Source of the DNA: Madurella fahalii
Lineage: Eukaryota > Ascomycota > Sordariomycetes > Sordariales
DNA: 64,000 nucleotides
Direction of reading: 5' to 3'
NCBI GenBank assembly: GCA_029876055.1
Contig: CM056880.1
Location: forward strand, 496,001 to 560,000
Under the pieces are notes generated by a model. It saw nothing but the letters and a program-made list of their open reading frames with translations, made no database searches and was not told the DNA's origin. Within the stretch, counting starts at the first letter, position 1; each line of letters begins with the position of its first letter. Position numbers and translations under genes: made by a program. Positions 47,193 to 59,184 of the stretch are shown here, in pieces.

Positions 47193-49846
47193 GCAAATTG
47201 AGCGTATTGAAGTTTTAAATACAGCCCAATGTTTAGGGCCGTACCCCGTTATCCACAGCGACCAGTAGCGCAGCTGCAGTATCTCATGCCTCGGAGACTT
47301 CTCCGCTCCTGTAATCTGATTCCTATGATTATCGGCTTGCAGGGACTTCTATAGCGGCAGCTGTTGCCTGGGCTTGACGGTCGATTCATCTGAATCAGTT
47401 CCCTGCTCAAGCATATTAGACATTGTTTAGATTTGTTAGCCGCTTGCATTGATATTGATCAAAACTATTTACCCCATCGAGCTGCAAGTGAGATCAAATG
47501 CGGCATATCCATTTCCTTCTTCGATGGCGGTGTATCGTGTGGTGAAAAAGTGTAGGGAACCTCTTCGGCATTTAATGCATACCTTACTTGCTGTACCTAA
47601 TTACCTTAACTACCTACTTTACTGTTCTCATCTATCCGGACTTGAGTTAACGAATGCAGGAAGTGGCGATGTACCGCCTCCCGCACGAAAGTCGGTGCGG
47701 GCCGGGCTGAGTCTTTTGGCTTTGGTCATCCGGAAGTACCTAATGTCATACTTACGATCATGAACATAACGGCCCATGCTCGCTATAGTAAAAAAGCGCT
47801 TGGGATCCTTGGTGAATCGGCTGGGTGACGGTTTGGCTGTCACCTCTGCAATGTCCTGCTCCCCGGCCCCAGACCCGCTAGGCTCTTTCTACGTCGGGTG
47901 TGCAACGTCCAGTGGCATATGGATCGGTACTTTAGTTCTTCCAATTCTTAGTATCGGGTCGGGTACCTATACGTTATCACGTCTAAGGTGCTCACAACCG
48001 CTCCCGAAAAAGGAGTGGGATCCACAGCAAAGGAAAGCGGTCATCTGAATGTCTCGTCGTGCCATAATAACCCTTGTCCATGTTCCCAGTACGGCAAGTA
48101 TAAGGTGCACCCGACGTAGGTTTGTTGAACACCTCAGCGAGTGCCGGGCCGAGCCGGAAGGAAGCGGCCGAAAGGCCCGCCTAGTGGAATCCCCCTGCGG
48201 GTTCGGGTTCTAGACAGAAAGCTCGAGAATATGTTACATCAATTGGCTTTGCCCTTGCGGCACACCGAAGCTGCCGCGCCAAACACCAAGGTGGGCGATC
48301 GAAAAACGCGCTGCTCTAGCCTTCGGCCTATCCGCAGCGGTGTGCAGAACATGCATTATCGCAGGGAACGGAGAGAAAATAGCGTGGCATTGGTGTCCCA
48401 AGCAGGAGAGCGGCCCACGAAGGCACAGAGATTTTTGGGTTGCGTGCCGTCGGCGAGGCCAGTAGGGTGTCTGGATTTGACCATGTGAAGATGGCCCGCA
48501 CACACTGCCGCAACCTCTTTTCCGTTGCAGCTGGACGCGGCAGGAAATGGCCGCTGTTATCGGGGAAATGCGGCCAAATCCACCCGCACGACTGCGGCAA
48601 GTCGGCAAAGGAGCAGCGATAAAAGCGAGAAGCAAAGGACAACCTAAGCAAAAACGAGGACGGAAATGGCGCAGGCCTCTCGTCGTCACCATGTCCCTCG
48701 GATTCTTTGCGAGGTCGGCATATTCAGCCTGATATCCCGCCAGCTGCTTGAGGCAGAAACGCGGTGACTTTCTTGCACCGCGGTCACTGAGACAGACCTT
48801 GGCCAACCTCCCGAGGCCCGCCATGCCGCGAGGATGGGCCGGGGTGTCACGGATCCGGGTCTTGGCGACACGACGATCTCGACTTACGGGTGTAAATATA
48901 GCTGTCCATAACTTCGGTTGTTGAACTTTGTTGATCGACCTTTGGGCCGATAATACACACGTGGAACCGCGAGCCCGGCAGATCAGAATTCGATCTGGAT
49001 TAGTCCGCCGTTGTCTTCCCCCTTCTCTCGTATCCTGGGCGGACCCTCTTGAGCTTGTTTTCGCTAGCGTCACTACTGGCAATCTCGCCAACATGATTGC
49101 GAGGACACGATGGGAATGTTGCTCTGGCTGTTGCGAGGAAATCCGGTGGATACGGCCCATTTGCGGTGTATGAGAGAAGGATCATTGAAGGACTACGGAG
49201 GTATGTTGCTCAAGATTAGAAACGTGCCGTGCCGTTGGCATGGCTCGCATCGCAATGTTGCGCAGCCTGGTCGCCCATGCCTGGTCGCCCATGCCTGCTG
49301 CCCGGGCCCCGCCATGTTTTCTGGGCGGCCGTGTTCCGATTCCCTCCCCCTCCGCTGGAAGATGCCGCCCAATCACAGTGCAGGATCGTGAACAACCGGG
49401 TTCGAATCGAGCTCTGCTGCAGGGAACTGGAGAGGCAGAGGAGACAGGGGTGATGCGACAGGGGAAGAACAACAGCGGCGGAGCCAGCGACGGAGCCGTG
49501 TACAGTACAGTGGTGTATCTTCCGGGTTGCCAAAAGTCCAGACCGCGGCGGTCCAGGTGCGTGCTAATTGACACAAAGATTGAGCCCCACCTCGCAGGCC
49601 CCGCCGTTACCCGTCATAGCTGCCAGTCTGCCAAGTTCAACCTGGAAGTTGGCCAGCCTACTATCCCTCCATCCCCGCTGCTTGTGTCCCCTGACCCCGC
49701 TGACGTTTGTGCTCTGATCCCCTATCCTCCTTGCCTGGCTTTCTTATTTAATCCGCCGGGCCTGCTTGCTTGCAATTGGGCCCTTGGCGCATTTCGGATT
49801 CCCTCGCAAGCACCCTCGACTGAATCTCCAACTTAGCACCGTCGCC
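47193..49846. other. Long intergenic region and Tps2 promoter
   Basis: About 2.6 kb. A 308-codon reverse frame (48234-49160) is compositionally odd, Arg- and Cys-rich without domains, and is rejected. TACCTTA-type elements occur at 47581-47620. The last 420 bases contain four AGGGG/CCCCT pentamers (see separate entry). Confidence 0.5.
49446..49723. promoter_or_regulatory. Four STRE-like AGGGG/CCCCT pentamers before the trehalose gene
   Basis: AGGGG at 49446-49450 and 49460-49464; CCCCT at 49688-49692 and 49719-49723. AGGGG is the stress-response element bound by Msn2/4-type zinc-finger factors, known to drive yeast trehalose genes. Four in under 300 bases is more than the roughly 0.5 expected in random sequence, but short sites are weak evidence. 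A CRE-like TGACGT lies at 49701-49706. Confidence 0.4.
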
Positions 49847-52800
49847 ATGGAGCAGAAAGCTGACCCTCCGGGCGACGTCTCAGCGGCACCAATCGCCCAG
49901 CCCGCGCTCTCGCGTCCTGCAATCCCCGATCGCGCCGAGTCTTCACTCCCGCCGCATCTCCGTCCTTCTGTCATCGGGGTGCCCGTGACGCCCGACATCT
50001 CGCATGACACGTGGGACTCGGAACAGGGCGGCGGCGCGAGCCACGGCTACTTCTCGCGGAGGGATGTCGACCACGCCATTGCCGCCTCCCCGGCCCCGCA
50101 CACGACGGACCGGCCAGGACAATCTTTCCAGAGCCAGGTTGCTACTGGCGCCGAAGAAGGCAAGAAATTCCTCCGGCGCCTCAGCATGGCCGTTATGGGC
50201 GACGGGACGGGACACCGCGAGTCCATGTCCGATATTCGGGCCATCAGTCCCGACCTAGCGCTCACGGGGAATATCATCTCGGCAACCTTCAATATCCCGC
50301 ACTCGCTGAAATACCGCAAGGGGTCAGACTGGGTATGCCCTCCCCCCAATCTCGCTTGTTTTCGCTGCCGCTGGGCCCTGTCTTCCATCCATGGCGGGGC
50401 TGTGACACAAAACGGCAGCTTGCCAAGCTCTGAATGGTGGGGCTGATGTCATCGTTTCGCTGCAGGAATTGACTCCGCGCCGAGGCCAGTCGGCCCTTTT
50501 CGACGCCTTCTCGTACCTCTCGTCCGACGAAGTGCCATGGAACCACACCGTCGTCGCCTGGACGGGCGAGATCGAGGTCCCCCAGGACGTGCTCTCGCCG
50601 CCCAGCACGCCGCCGTCGACCACGCTCCACCTCGGCTCCCTCAATGTCCTCTCGAAACCCGTACCCCTCGATGCCAACAAGGCCCCGCCGACCCCGCCCG
50701 CGGTTGACGGGCTGTGGATTCCAAAGGAGGATATGCAGCGCCTGGAGCACCAATTATCCCATAACAAGAAGATAAAGACCATCCCGGTGTGGCTGGCCGA
50801 CGACGCCGAGAGGCATGACGATGGCATACAGCTGAAAGACCAGGCCAGGTGGAGGCGCTACGCCGAGCACGACCTGTACACGCTCTTCCACTACAAGCAG
50901 CACGAGCCGACCGACGGCCGCGCCGAGCGAGTGCAATGGGCCGATTACTTCCGCATGAACCAAAAGTTCGCCAACAAGATCCTCGAGGTCTACAAGCCCG
51001 GCGACCTGGTCATCGTCCACGACTACAACCTGATGCTGCTCCCGAGCATGCTGAGGCAGCGGGCGCCGCACATGTACATTGCCTTCTATCTGCACTCGCC
51101 CTTCCCGAGCAGCGAGTTCCTGCGCTGTCTGCCGCGGAGAAAGGAGGTGCTGGAGGGCGTGTTGGGCGCGAACCTGGTGGGCTTCCAGAGCTACAGCTAT
51201 TCCAGGCACTTTTCCAGCTGCTGCACGCGCATTCTCGGCTTCCCCTCTGACAGCTCCGGCGTGGATGCCTACGGCTCGCGCGTCGAGGTGGGCGTGTTCC
51301 CCATCGGCATCGACGCTACCAAGACGGCCAGCCTGGCGTGGACGGATTCGGTAAACGAGAAGTACCAAGCGCTGAAGAAGCTGTACGCCGGCAAGAAACT
51401 CATTGTCGGCCGTGACCGGCTGGATAGTGTCCGCGGCGTGGCGCAGAAGTTGATGGCTTTTGAGCGCTTCCTCGAGATGTATCCCGAGTGGCGCGACAAG
51501 GTGGTCCTCATCCAAGTCACGTCGCCCACCAATATCGAGGAGGAGAAGGAGGACCCCGAGAACAAGATCTCGAGCCGCGTCAACGAGCTCGTTATGAAGA
51601 TCAACGGCGCGTACGGGTCAATCAGCTTCTCGCCCGTCCTCCACTTCCCGCAGTACATTAGCCAAGACGAATACCTGGCACTGCTCCGTGCAGCCGATAT
51701 CGGCCTAATCACGTCGGTCCGGGACGGCATGAACACGACATCGCTCGAATACGTCATCTGCCAGCGCCAAAATGCGGGTCCCCTCATTCTCTCCGAGTTC
51801 AGCGGCACCGCCGGCTCGCTCAAGGACGCCATCCACATCAACCCCTGGGATTTGACAGGCGTGGCCGAGCAGATCAACTACGCCCTCACCATGCCCCAAG
51901 AGAAGCGGCAGGCGATGCAGCAGAGCCTGCTCGCCCACGTCACCAGCAAGAACGTGCAGTACTGGATCGCCGGCTTCCTGCGCCGCCTGGTCAGCGTGCT
52001 GGGCAGCAGGAAAAATGTCACGGCCACGCCGCTCCTCGACCGCTCGGCGATGCTTAGGAAATACCGCGCCGCGAAGAAGCGCCTGTTCATGTTCGACTAC
52101 GACGGCACGCTGACGCCCATCGTCCGGGAGCCGAGCGCCGCCATCCCGTCGGAGCGCGTCATCAACAGCCTCAGGGTCCTAGCCTCGGACCGCCGGAATG
52201 CCGTCTGGATCATTTCGGGCCGCGACCAAGACTTCCTCACGCAGCATCTCGGCCACATTTCCGAGCTCGGCTTCAGCGCTGAGCACGGCAGCTTCATCAA
52301 GAACCCCGGCGACGCAACTTGGGAGAACCTGGCCGAGACGTTGGATATGGGTTGGCAGCCCGAGGTGTTGGAAGTTTTCCAACAGTACACCGACAAGGTT
52401 CCCGGTAAGCTATTCCTCTCGCCGCTTATGTCTCTCATTATTTCCCTCCAGACGCTAATAAATACCACCAACAGGCTCCTTCATCGAACAAAAGCGCTGC
52501 GCCCTGACATGGCACTACCGCCTCGCCGATCCAGAACAAGGCCTGCACATGTCGCAGGAGTGCCACAAGGAGCTCGAAAGGACAGTCGGGCGCAAGTGGG
52601 ATGTCGAGGTCATGGCGGGCAAGGCGAACCTGGAGGTCCGCCCGACGTTTATCAACAAGGGCGAGATTGCCAAACGGCTTGTCGCGACCTACAACGCCGA
52701 GGCAAAGGCCCTCGGTTCCACCAGCGATTCGAGTGATGACGATAGCAACAAAGTTGGGTTTGTCCTCTGCATGGGCGACGACTTCACCGACGAGGATATG

Positions 52801-53073
52801 TTTAGGGCGTTGAACGGCGTGTCGGCGCCGTCGGAGGGCGCGAACGCCGCAGAGGTTGCTGAGGACAACGTGTTCACCGTTACCGTGGGAGCCAGTACTA
52901 AGGTTACGCTGGCGAGATGGCATCTCCTGGATCCAGAGGACGTCATTGAGTGTGTGGCGCTCCTTGCTGGAGTTGGGGGGTCTGGTACCGGCGCCACCGG
53001 GGGAGCTCTGAGCATGGGTGAGGTGAACCTCGCTGCGCTGAGCGCCGTGGAAGATCGAATCCCTGATCATTGA
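49847..53073 (+). CDS. Trehalose-6-phosphate phosphatase (Tps2/OrlA), trehalose synthase complex
   Basis: Exons 49847-50332, 50466-52404 and 52475-53073 give 1,007 residues. The first about 160 residues are a disordered, Ser/Pro-rich leader (LRRLSMAVMGDGTG). A GT20 glycosyltransferase-like domain follows (VIVHDYNLMLLPSMLR, IAFYLHSPFPSSEFLR, DGMNTTSLEYVICQ). The C-terminal HAD phosphatase domain has FDYDGTLTPI near residue 705, with the nucleophile Asp, and GDDFTDEDMFRAL near residue 905 for metal binding. The intact HAD motif marks this as the phosphatase (Tps2; OrlA in aspergilli) rather than a Tps3-type regulatory subunit. It removes phosphate from trehalose-6-phosphate to make trehalose, a stress protectant and spore reserve, in the cytosol with Tps1. 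Four stress-element-like sites lie upstream. Confidence 0.96.
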
Positions 53074-53740
53074 CTCGGCCGCCTGAAGAGCAAGTTGTGA
53101 GGGCTGCCAATTTTCTCTCCTTCCTCATGTTTTCCCGTTGGGAATGTGGGTCATGTCTAGCGATTATGCATTTTTCTGAGAGAGTCTGGTAGATGCCGAG
53201 CTGATTGATACACGGGGCCTCAGCAGGGTGATGGGATAGACAAGTCGGGGGGACAATATGTCCTTACCTTGGCAGAGAGCGCATCGGGTTAGCACCGTCA
53301 ATCAATAGACCTTGGTATAATACCGGATATATTTGAGAGTTATCCGAAGCCAAGGCACCTACTCCGGACCCTACTTGATCCTATCCAACCACCATAGCGA
53401 TGTTCAAGCGCCCCTGGACTCCAAGAGGCTCATTACAAGCCAAGCTCATAAATTACGTTCGGATATTCGTTGGAAAGATTTATAGATCCCATCACGTGAG
53501 CCCGATCGGGCTTAGTTTCATTGGCGCTCGGAACCAGACTTGCTCGAATCCAGGTTTCAGGGGTTGCTGCCAAGTTTGCTGCAGCATCGTGAAACGTGAT
53601 AACCGGGCCCGGGTCAATTCGTTCCTATTGAACTTCAAGTCGTAACGCCAACCCAGCCAGCCATCACTGAAATGAGTCGACTAGTTTGAATCTGAACTCA
53701 ATACCAGTTCCTTGCCGCTAGACCGGCCGAGATTTCCACC
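53074..53740. other. Spacer, no gene recognised
   Basis: Between the trehalose and SET genes. Nothing is supported. Confidence 0.45.
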
Positions 53741-55452
53741 ATGGTGTTGCCCTCTGGACTGACCCTTGGCGTGTTGAGCTCATCCCTGCCAATGAGACCG
53801 CCACAGGGCACATGTCACGCCCTCGAGGTGCATAGATATTCAGCGATATGCCCAGCATATTCGTACCCATTCCTGCAGACGGAAAATGGCCCCACAGAGC
53901 TGGGCCACCTGCCCGATCCCATATGGGCGTATGTGTTGATGGAGCGAAGAGATCGCCAGCCACAGCTTAGCCCGTCAGTTCAAGACATGCCGACACCTTC
54001 ACCTCCAACCCCACCCTCAGATACGCCCTCCGATACGCCCTCACCACCACCCGCGGATCCTAACGCGGGAGGAGTGCCCCGGAGAGCCGACGAGCGCGCC
54101 TCGCCGTGGTCCAAATCCCCCACCTGCCGCCGCGCCGGCTCCGCCGAGTACTGCGCCTTCGCCCACGCCGCCTTCAACGACCGCCTCGGCATCGCCCTCA
54201 TCACCACCCGGCCGACCATCCTCCTCCTGGGCTCGCAGCCCCCGCTGAATGCCGCCCACCGCCCCGCAGATTTTGAGGATGGCGGCGCGGATGCGGACTC
54301 AAACCCAACCCCGCCCCCGCCCCCGCGCCACCATCCTCCCTACCACTACTACACCTCCACCCCCATACCCGGCAAGGGCCTCGGCTTGGTGGCCGCCAGA
54401 CCCATCCGCGCCGGCACCCGGGTTATGAATGCCCTGCCGGCCGTGCTGGTGGACGATGGTGCCTGGAAGGGGATGAGGAGGGGCGATCTGGGTGTGCTAG
54501 TCGGGGAGGCGGTCCGGGGTTTATCGGAGGTGCAGAGGGGGCGGTTTATGGAGTTGGCGGGGCCCACGGCTGGCGGGGGAGGGGGGAGGGGGAGGGCGGC
54601 AAGAAGTTTGGGATCCTCGCGACCAATGCGTTCCGCGTGACGGTCAAGGTCGTGGGAGACGGGGAGGGCGGAGGGAAGGGGAGGGAGTTCCACGGGGTGT
54701 TTCCTGAAGGTGAGTTTGGTTGCTGTAGTTCCATGCCGGTTTTGCGGTTGGGGTCGTGGGGTGCTGATGAGAGGGGTTGTGGTCAGTCTCGCGCCTGAAC
54801 CATGACTGCGCGCCGAATCTGGGGTATTATTTCGACTCGGCCACGCTGTCGCAGCGGGTGTATGCCGTGAGGGATATCTTGCCCGGGGAAGAGCTGACTG
54901 TCAGCTACGTCGAGTATGTCAACACTTGCTGCTTCTGACGGTATGTTGTTGTTGTTGCTGCTAACGCTGTCACCGCCGCGCAGCGTCATCCAGCCCAGCT
55001 CCGTCCGGCAAGCCCGCCTCAACTCGGGCTGGTCCTTCAACTGCACCTGCCCGCGCTGCACGCTCGAGCCGCACCTCCTCAGCGAATCCGACGACCGCGT
55101 CGCACACATGCAGCAGCTGCGTCGCGAACTGGACGACTACTCGACCGCGGCCACGCCGGAGAAGGCGGAGCTGCTGGTGACGCTGTACGAACTGGAGGGG
55201 CTGCAGGTGCGGATCTACGAGGCGTACTACAGGGCCGCCTTGGAGTGGAACGGAGTTGGAGATGCGGCAAGGGCGGCCAGGTATGTGAGGTTGTGTCTAG
55301 ACAAGGGATTGCTATTAAGGGGTGAGGACAGGCCGTTTGTGGAGAGCATGCGGGACCTGTTGAGGGATCCCAAGCGGCATTGGAGCTGGAGGTTCCGGGT
55401 CAAGGGGAAGAGCGGAGATGAGTCAGAGGGCCGCGAAAGCGGGACGAATTGA
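53741..55452 (+). CDS. SET-domain protein with an apparent frameshift in a G-tract
   Basis: Exons 53741-54709, 54787-54913 and 54984-55452 code for about 521 residues if one base is added in the G-rich tract at 54564-54597. Before it, frame 1 reads through YHYYTSTPIPGKGLGLVAAR, then VRGLSEVQRGRFMELAG; after it, the frame that reads KKFGILATNAFRVTVKV is in use. SET features: PGKGLGLVA (start of SET), RLNHDCAPNLGYYFD, PGEELTVSYVD, and a post-SET CTCPRC. An upstream Pro-rich N-terminus precedes SPWSKSPTCRR...EYCAFAHAAF, also found in fungal SET proteins of unknown target. These enzymes methylate lysines on histones or other proteins. The start is uncertain: 53741 is the first in-frame ATG, and another at 53939 is possible. 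Confidence 0.78.
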
Positions 55453-56042
55453 AGTATCGATAGCCTCTTTCATGGACTGGTTAATCTGGTGGATATTCTG
55501 GCAGATACGCTTCGTGCTGGGTACTTTGTTAAGTCTCGCGGTTGACAACTCTCCATCCTTAGCGCCTTTTTTTTTCCTCAAGAGCGTTCATTGAGCTTAA
55601 GGAAGAATAAAAGAAAAAGAAAAAAAAAATCTAAACCCCCAAACACCAAAAACACAATAATTGCTACTAACAAGTTAAAGCGAAAATAAGGACAACGGGA
55701 TAAATAATACTGGGAAGAAAGTAGAACACCGCCTAAGAAAAAGATTGGGAAGGAAAGTAAGATCAAGAGAATGGAAAATAGCACAAGGAAACAGCCGAGT
55801 GGAAGAAACACACTTTTTATATCCAAGGCGCAGCGTGATTCAGAAATGCTCGCGCAGACTAGCACACCCACTCCTGCCAACACAGTGTTCCTCACGGCCG
55901 ACCTCGACTTTGTCAGCTGATACGCTAGCAATTCTTTTTTTTTTTTCCACTCTCCTTGCGTCTACTCCATACGATCGAAAGCATTGCGGCCCTGACGCGA
56001 CATCCCGGCAGTAAACCTTGAAGCATGGCGCTCAGTATCACC
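55453..56042. other. Convergent spacer, AT-rich
   Basis: Contains A/T homopolymers (55621-55629, 55935-55946). A 117-codon reverse frame at 55578-55931 is hydrophobic only because of T-runs in the coding sense, and is not called. Confidence 0.5.
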
Positions 56043-57956
56043 TCACAGCTTCGTCTCCACACCTGCTCTTCGACTCTCCTCCTCGCACCTCTCCGCAGCC
56101 CTCAACGCCTTCGCAACACGCTCCTCCAGCCACGGCCTCTCCTCCAATCCAATACTGATCCTCACTAAATCCTCCACAACCCCATACTCGGCCGCCCAGT
56201 CCAGCTCCTTGTAGTGCGCCAGCAGCGTGTAAGCACAGCAGAGGGTGAAATTGGTCCCCAAGCTCGGGCCCTTGGCGACATCCAGCGCGTCGTAGAAGGT
56301 GACGGCGCTCGCGGCCGACGCGAACCGGACCGACAGCAAGAACCCGTACCCGCCGCCGGGCAGCTTGTAGCGGTCGTAGACGTCCTGCGAGGGGCTGCCC
56401 TTGGGGTAGTACACCTCGCTCACGGCGCCGTGGCGCCTCAGCGCCCCCACCACGGCCTCGGCGTTGGCGCTGGCCCTCCGCACGCGCGCCGCGAAATCCC
56501 GGCTGTTGGCTTCCATCGCCACCACGTCCTCCCAGTACCACGCCCGCTCCGCCTCCCCCCTCTGCCGCTGCAGCAGGTCTTTCATTCTGCCGTAGTGCGG
56601 CGAGCGCGGGGACAGGACCGCCGCGCCGCCCATGACGTTGCATCCGCCGCTGAACATCTTGGTTAGGCTTGTGCAGACGATGTCGCAGGTGCCGAGGACG
56701 CCGACGTTGGCGTACGTGCCGACGGTGTCGTCCACGACGAGGACAAAGTTGTACTTTGCCGCGAGGGCGTGTAGACGGGCGAGGTCCGGGGATTGGAGCA
56801 AGGGGTTGCCCGGGAACTCGGTGAATAGGGCGGAGAAGCGCGGGCTGGGGTCTGAGGCGAGAAGCGCTTCGAAGGCGTCGATGTCGGCGGCGGAGTATTT
56901 GTAGAGAGTTGGAGCGTAGCCGAGAACGCGACTGAGGACCTTGTAGGTGTCTACGTAGAGAAAGCTAGAGTTGTGATATGCATGGATAAGTTAGTGATGG
57001 GATTGTGACAAGAGAGCTGACGGCTGGGGAAGACGAACCCGAAGACGGCCACGCGGTAAGCAGAGTCGGGGCTCGGTGGGTGGAGAGACTTAATTGTGGC
57101 TGCTATCTCAACGATGGCTGTCATGCCGGCCTGATAGAGAAAGACATCGTCCTCGGTGAGGGTGATGCCGTCCGATTGTGCTGCTTGGCCTGCAGCGATG
57201 CGCCGCTTTAACTCGGTCCTGGCCCATCCAACTTTCCTGGGTATCTCCGTGTTATCGACGGGCCCGGAGACGCTTGTTCCCGGCAGGAAGGGGGCATTCT
57301 GAAGCCAGTGTGTCGCTCGTCTACTGGAGATGCCGAAGCCAGTGTGCTGCCAGAACGCTTTGGCTTCCGGGGCGAGCTCAACAGGGTATGAAACAAGGAA
57401 GATGTCCTCGTTGCCGATCGCTTCAGAGGGCACTGTCTCGAGATGCTTCCAGGGATCATCACTCGCCTCGATCGCCGTGATCTTGCCCTTCCAATTCACA
57501 ATGCATACTCCCACATCCGTAGGAAATATTTGCTCTTGTCGAGGATTCCAGGCGCACAGAGCTTGGCGGCAAAGCTGGGCATGGCGGAGCGTTGATAAGA
57601 CGAGAGCAAGCTTCGCACCGCTCTTTTCACCGCTGGCTTCTTGAACTGGCGCCGTCTTTGACTCGTGTAACGCCAACAACTGCAGTGCAAGGCGATCAGC
57701 CACGCGGGGGATAAAGAAGCGGGGATATCCAGTCCTCATCTCCTTGAGGACCCTGGGTTCGCGAGTGGCCCAGCCAACAGTGTCGGCCCATTTTGGCAGA
57801 TGGACGCTGACGCCCTACTTTGGTCAGCTTCTTCGACTCTGATGCTTCCCAAGATAAGGTGGCTATTCGCTCCGCAGTGGGATGTCTTACATGGGGGTCC
57901 TGTGGAGGGAGAGACTCGCCCAGCTGGAGATGTTCTGGTGCTGCGATGACACTCAT
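56043..57956 (-). CDS. Cystathionine gamma-synthase (fungal MET-7 type)
   Basis: Exons 57956-57891, 57814-57039 and 56964-56043 give 587 residues from MSVIAAPEHLQLGES. Intron 2 carries CACTAAC before CTCTAG. Joining restores GVSVHLPKWADTVGWATREP and AVFGFLYVDTYKVLSRVLGY, both typical of fungal cystathionine gamma-synthase. The PLP lysine is in CTSLTKMFSGGCNVMGGA. VLVVDDTVGTYANV precedes it, with the Asp that pairs with the PLP ring. The enzyme joins an activated homoserine ester to cysteine, making cystathionine in the path to methionine. An in-frame ATG at 58088 would add 44 residues without stops and is a possible longer start. A perfect CYS3 site and a CACGTG box lie upstream, fitting sulfur control. 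Confidence 0.94.
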
Positions 57957-58079
57957 TTTCACCAAACTGACAAACACTGGAGAGAACAGTTTTGCTGGTT
58001 TCGGGAAAACAGCATCGCACAAGCTTAAGAACAGAGAATGTTCACCGCTCGCCTCAGAACGAGATGTTCGAGAGGCGGC

Positions 58080-58085
58080 CACGTG
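58080..58085. promoter_or_regulatory. CACGTG box upstream of cystathionine gamma-synthase
   Basis: CACGTG about 124 bases before the ATG at 57956. Yeast sulfur genes use this palindrome for Cbf1 with Met4; other bHLH factors bind it too. Confidence 0.5.
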
Positions 58086-58291
58086 CATGTGGCGTCCTTT
58101 AGTGGAACCTCTTGTTTTGCATATCGTTGGCTAAATGGTACCGACGACTGTTGTCATGTCTCAGCCCCCCCCTTGCATTCCGATTCCAAAATAGGTTTGG
58201 AGCGGTAGTTGGGTGAGCTGGGCGGGATAGCAAAGTCCTGAACTGATCTCGAGGTGCTAGACATGGAATGGGAAGGGTGGGAGTGTGCGGG

Positions 58292-58301
58292 ATGACATCA
58301 T
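58292..58301. promoter_or_regulatory. CYS3 (bZIP) consensus site ATGACATCAT
   Basis: Matches the Neurospora CYS3 consensus ATGRYRYCAT at every position, on both strands, 336 bases upstream of the cystathionine gamma-synthase ATG. CYS3 activates sulfur-assimilation genes. Confidence 0.7.
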
Positions 58302-59184
58302 CATGGACGATCTCGAGTCCCAATTTGGCGACGCAACAGAGAAGAAGGGTGAGGGTCATGGTGGGGTGCGGAAGCAGTCCCTGTCAAATGCTGTGCCTTA
58401 ACAGACCCAGACAACAAGCGCACGGAATGAGCCGAGATTTGGACACTACCTCCGTCCACATGCCACTCCACCTCCGGAATGAACAAGACCGCCGGCTATC
58501 TTCGTTATTGTCACATATCCACAATGAAATAAGAGGCGTGTTGTTAACTATCTGAGCCTTTGACACGACTTCACGTGCCCATTATACGGTACAACAAACT
58601 CTGACATATCATCTCTGACGCCTGGGGGGCACTGGCGCGTGTTAGACCTGAGAACTTCTCTTGCTGGGCGCTCAATGTAGCGAACACTACATTTTAACAG
58701 TCCGGCGGCCCAGTTCATAAAGAGCCACCACAGGCCATGCTACCCCCAAAGCCCAGAGCGGGTATGCCACCATGATAGATAGCTACGGGCAATGTGCAGT
58801 GGATAGACTGCAGTGCCATGGAGTTGCCACACCTGAACTGTCCCACCAGGATGCCTTGACTGACGCGTGACGAGAGTGTGTTGATGCAGCCTTTCATCTC
58901 TGTCAATGGGGGCTGCTCGACCGCACCCGGCAATTTCACTGCGATTCTCCGTGCTGGGTTTCTCGCCGCCGTCGAGGGTGGTGCCCGCCTCCATGCGTGG
59001 TTCTCATCATCTTAGTCTCCGCTTTGGACCCGCGAGACGGGCGGGACCCGCGCGCCTGCTGACCTACGAGATCTGCTAAGCCTTCCTCATGTATCCCACA
59101 GAATGAAAACAAAAGGTTTTCCTGCTCCGAAACTTTCTTCGGTTCTCCAACACTCCCACATACTTGCAACGAGACATCGCCACC
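58302..59184. other. Divergent promoter region
   Basis: Between the cystathionine gamma-synthase gene and the basic/acidic protein. No other gene is recognised. Confidence 0.45.

Noticed and set aside
48234..49160. 308-codon reverse-strand frame
   Set aside because: Arg- and Cys-rich with no domain, repeat or splice logic; looks like a chance open frame in GC-rich spacer.
55578..55931. 117-codon hydrophobic reverse frame
   Set aside because: Phe/Leu-rich only because of T-runs in its coding sense; no start context or family.
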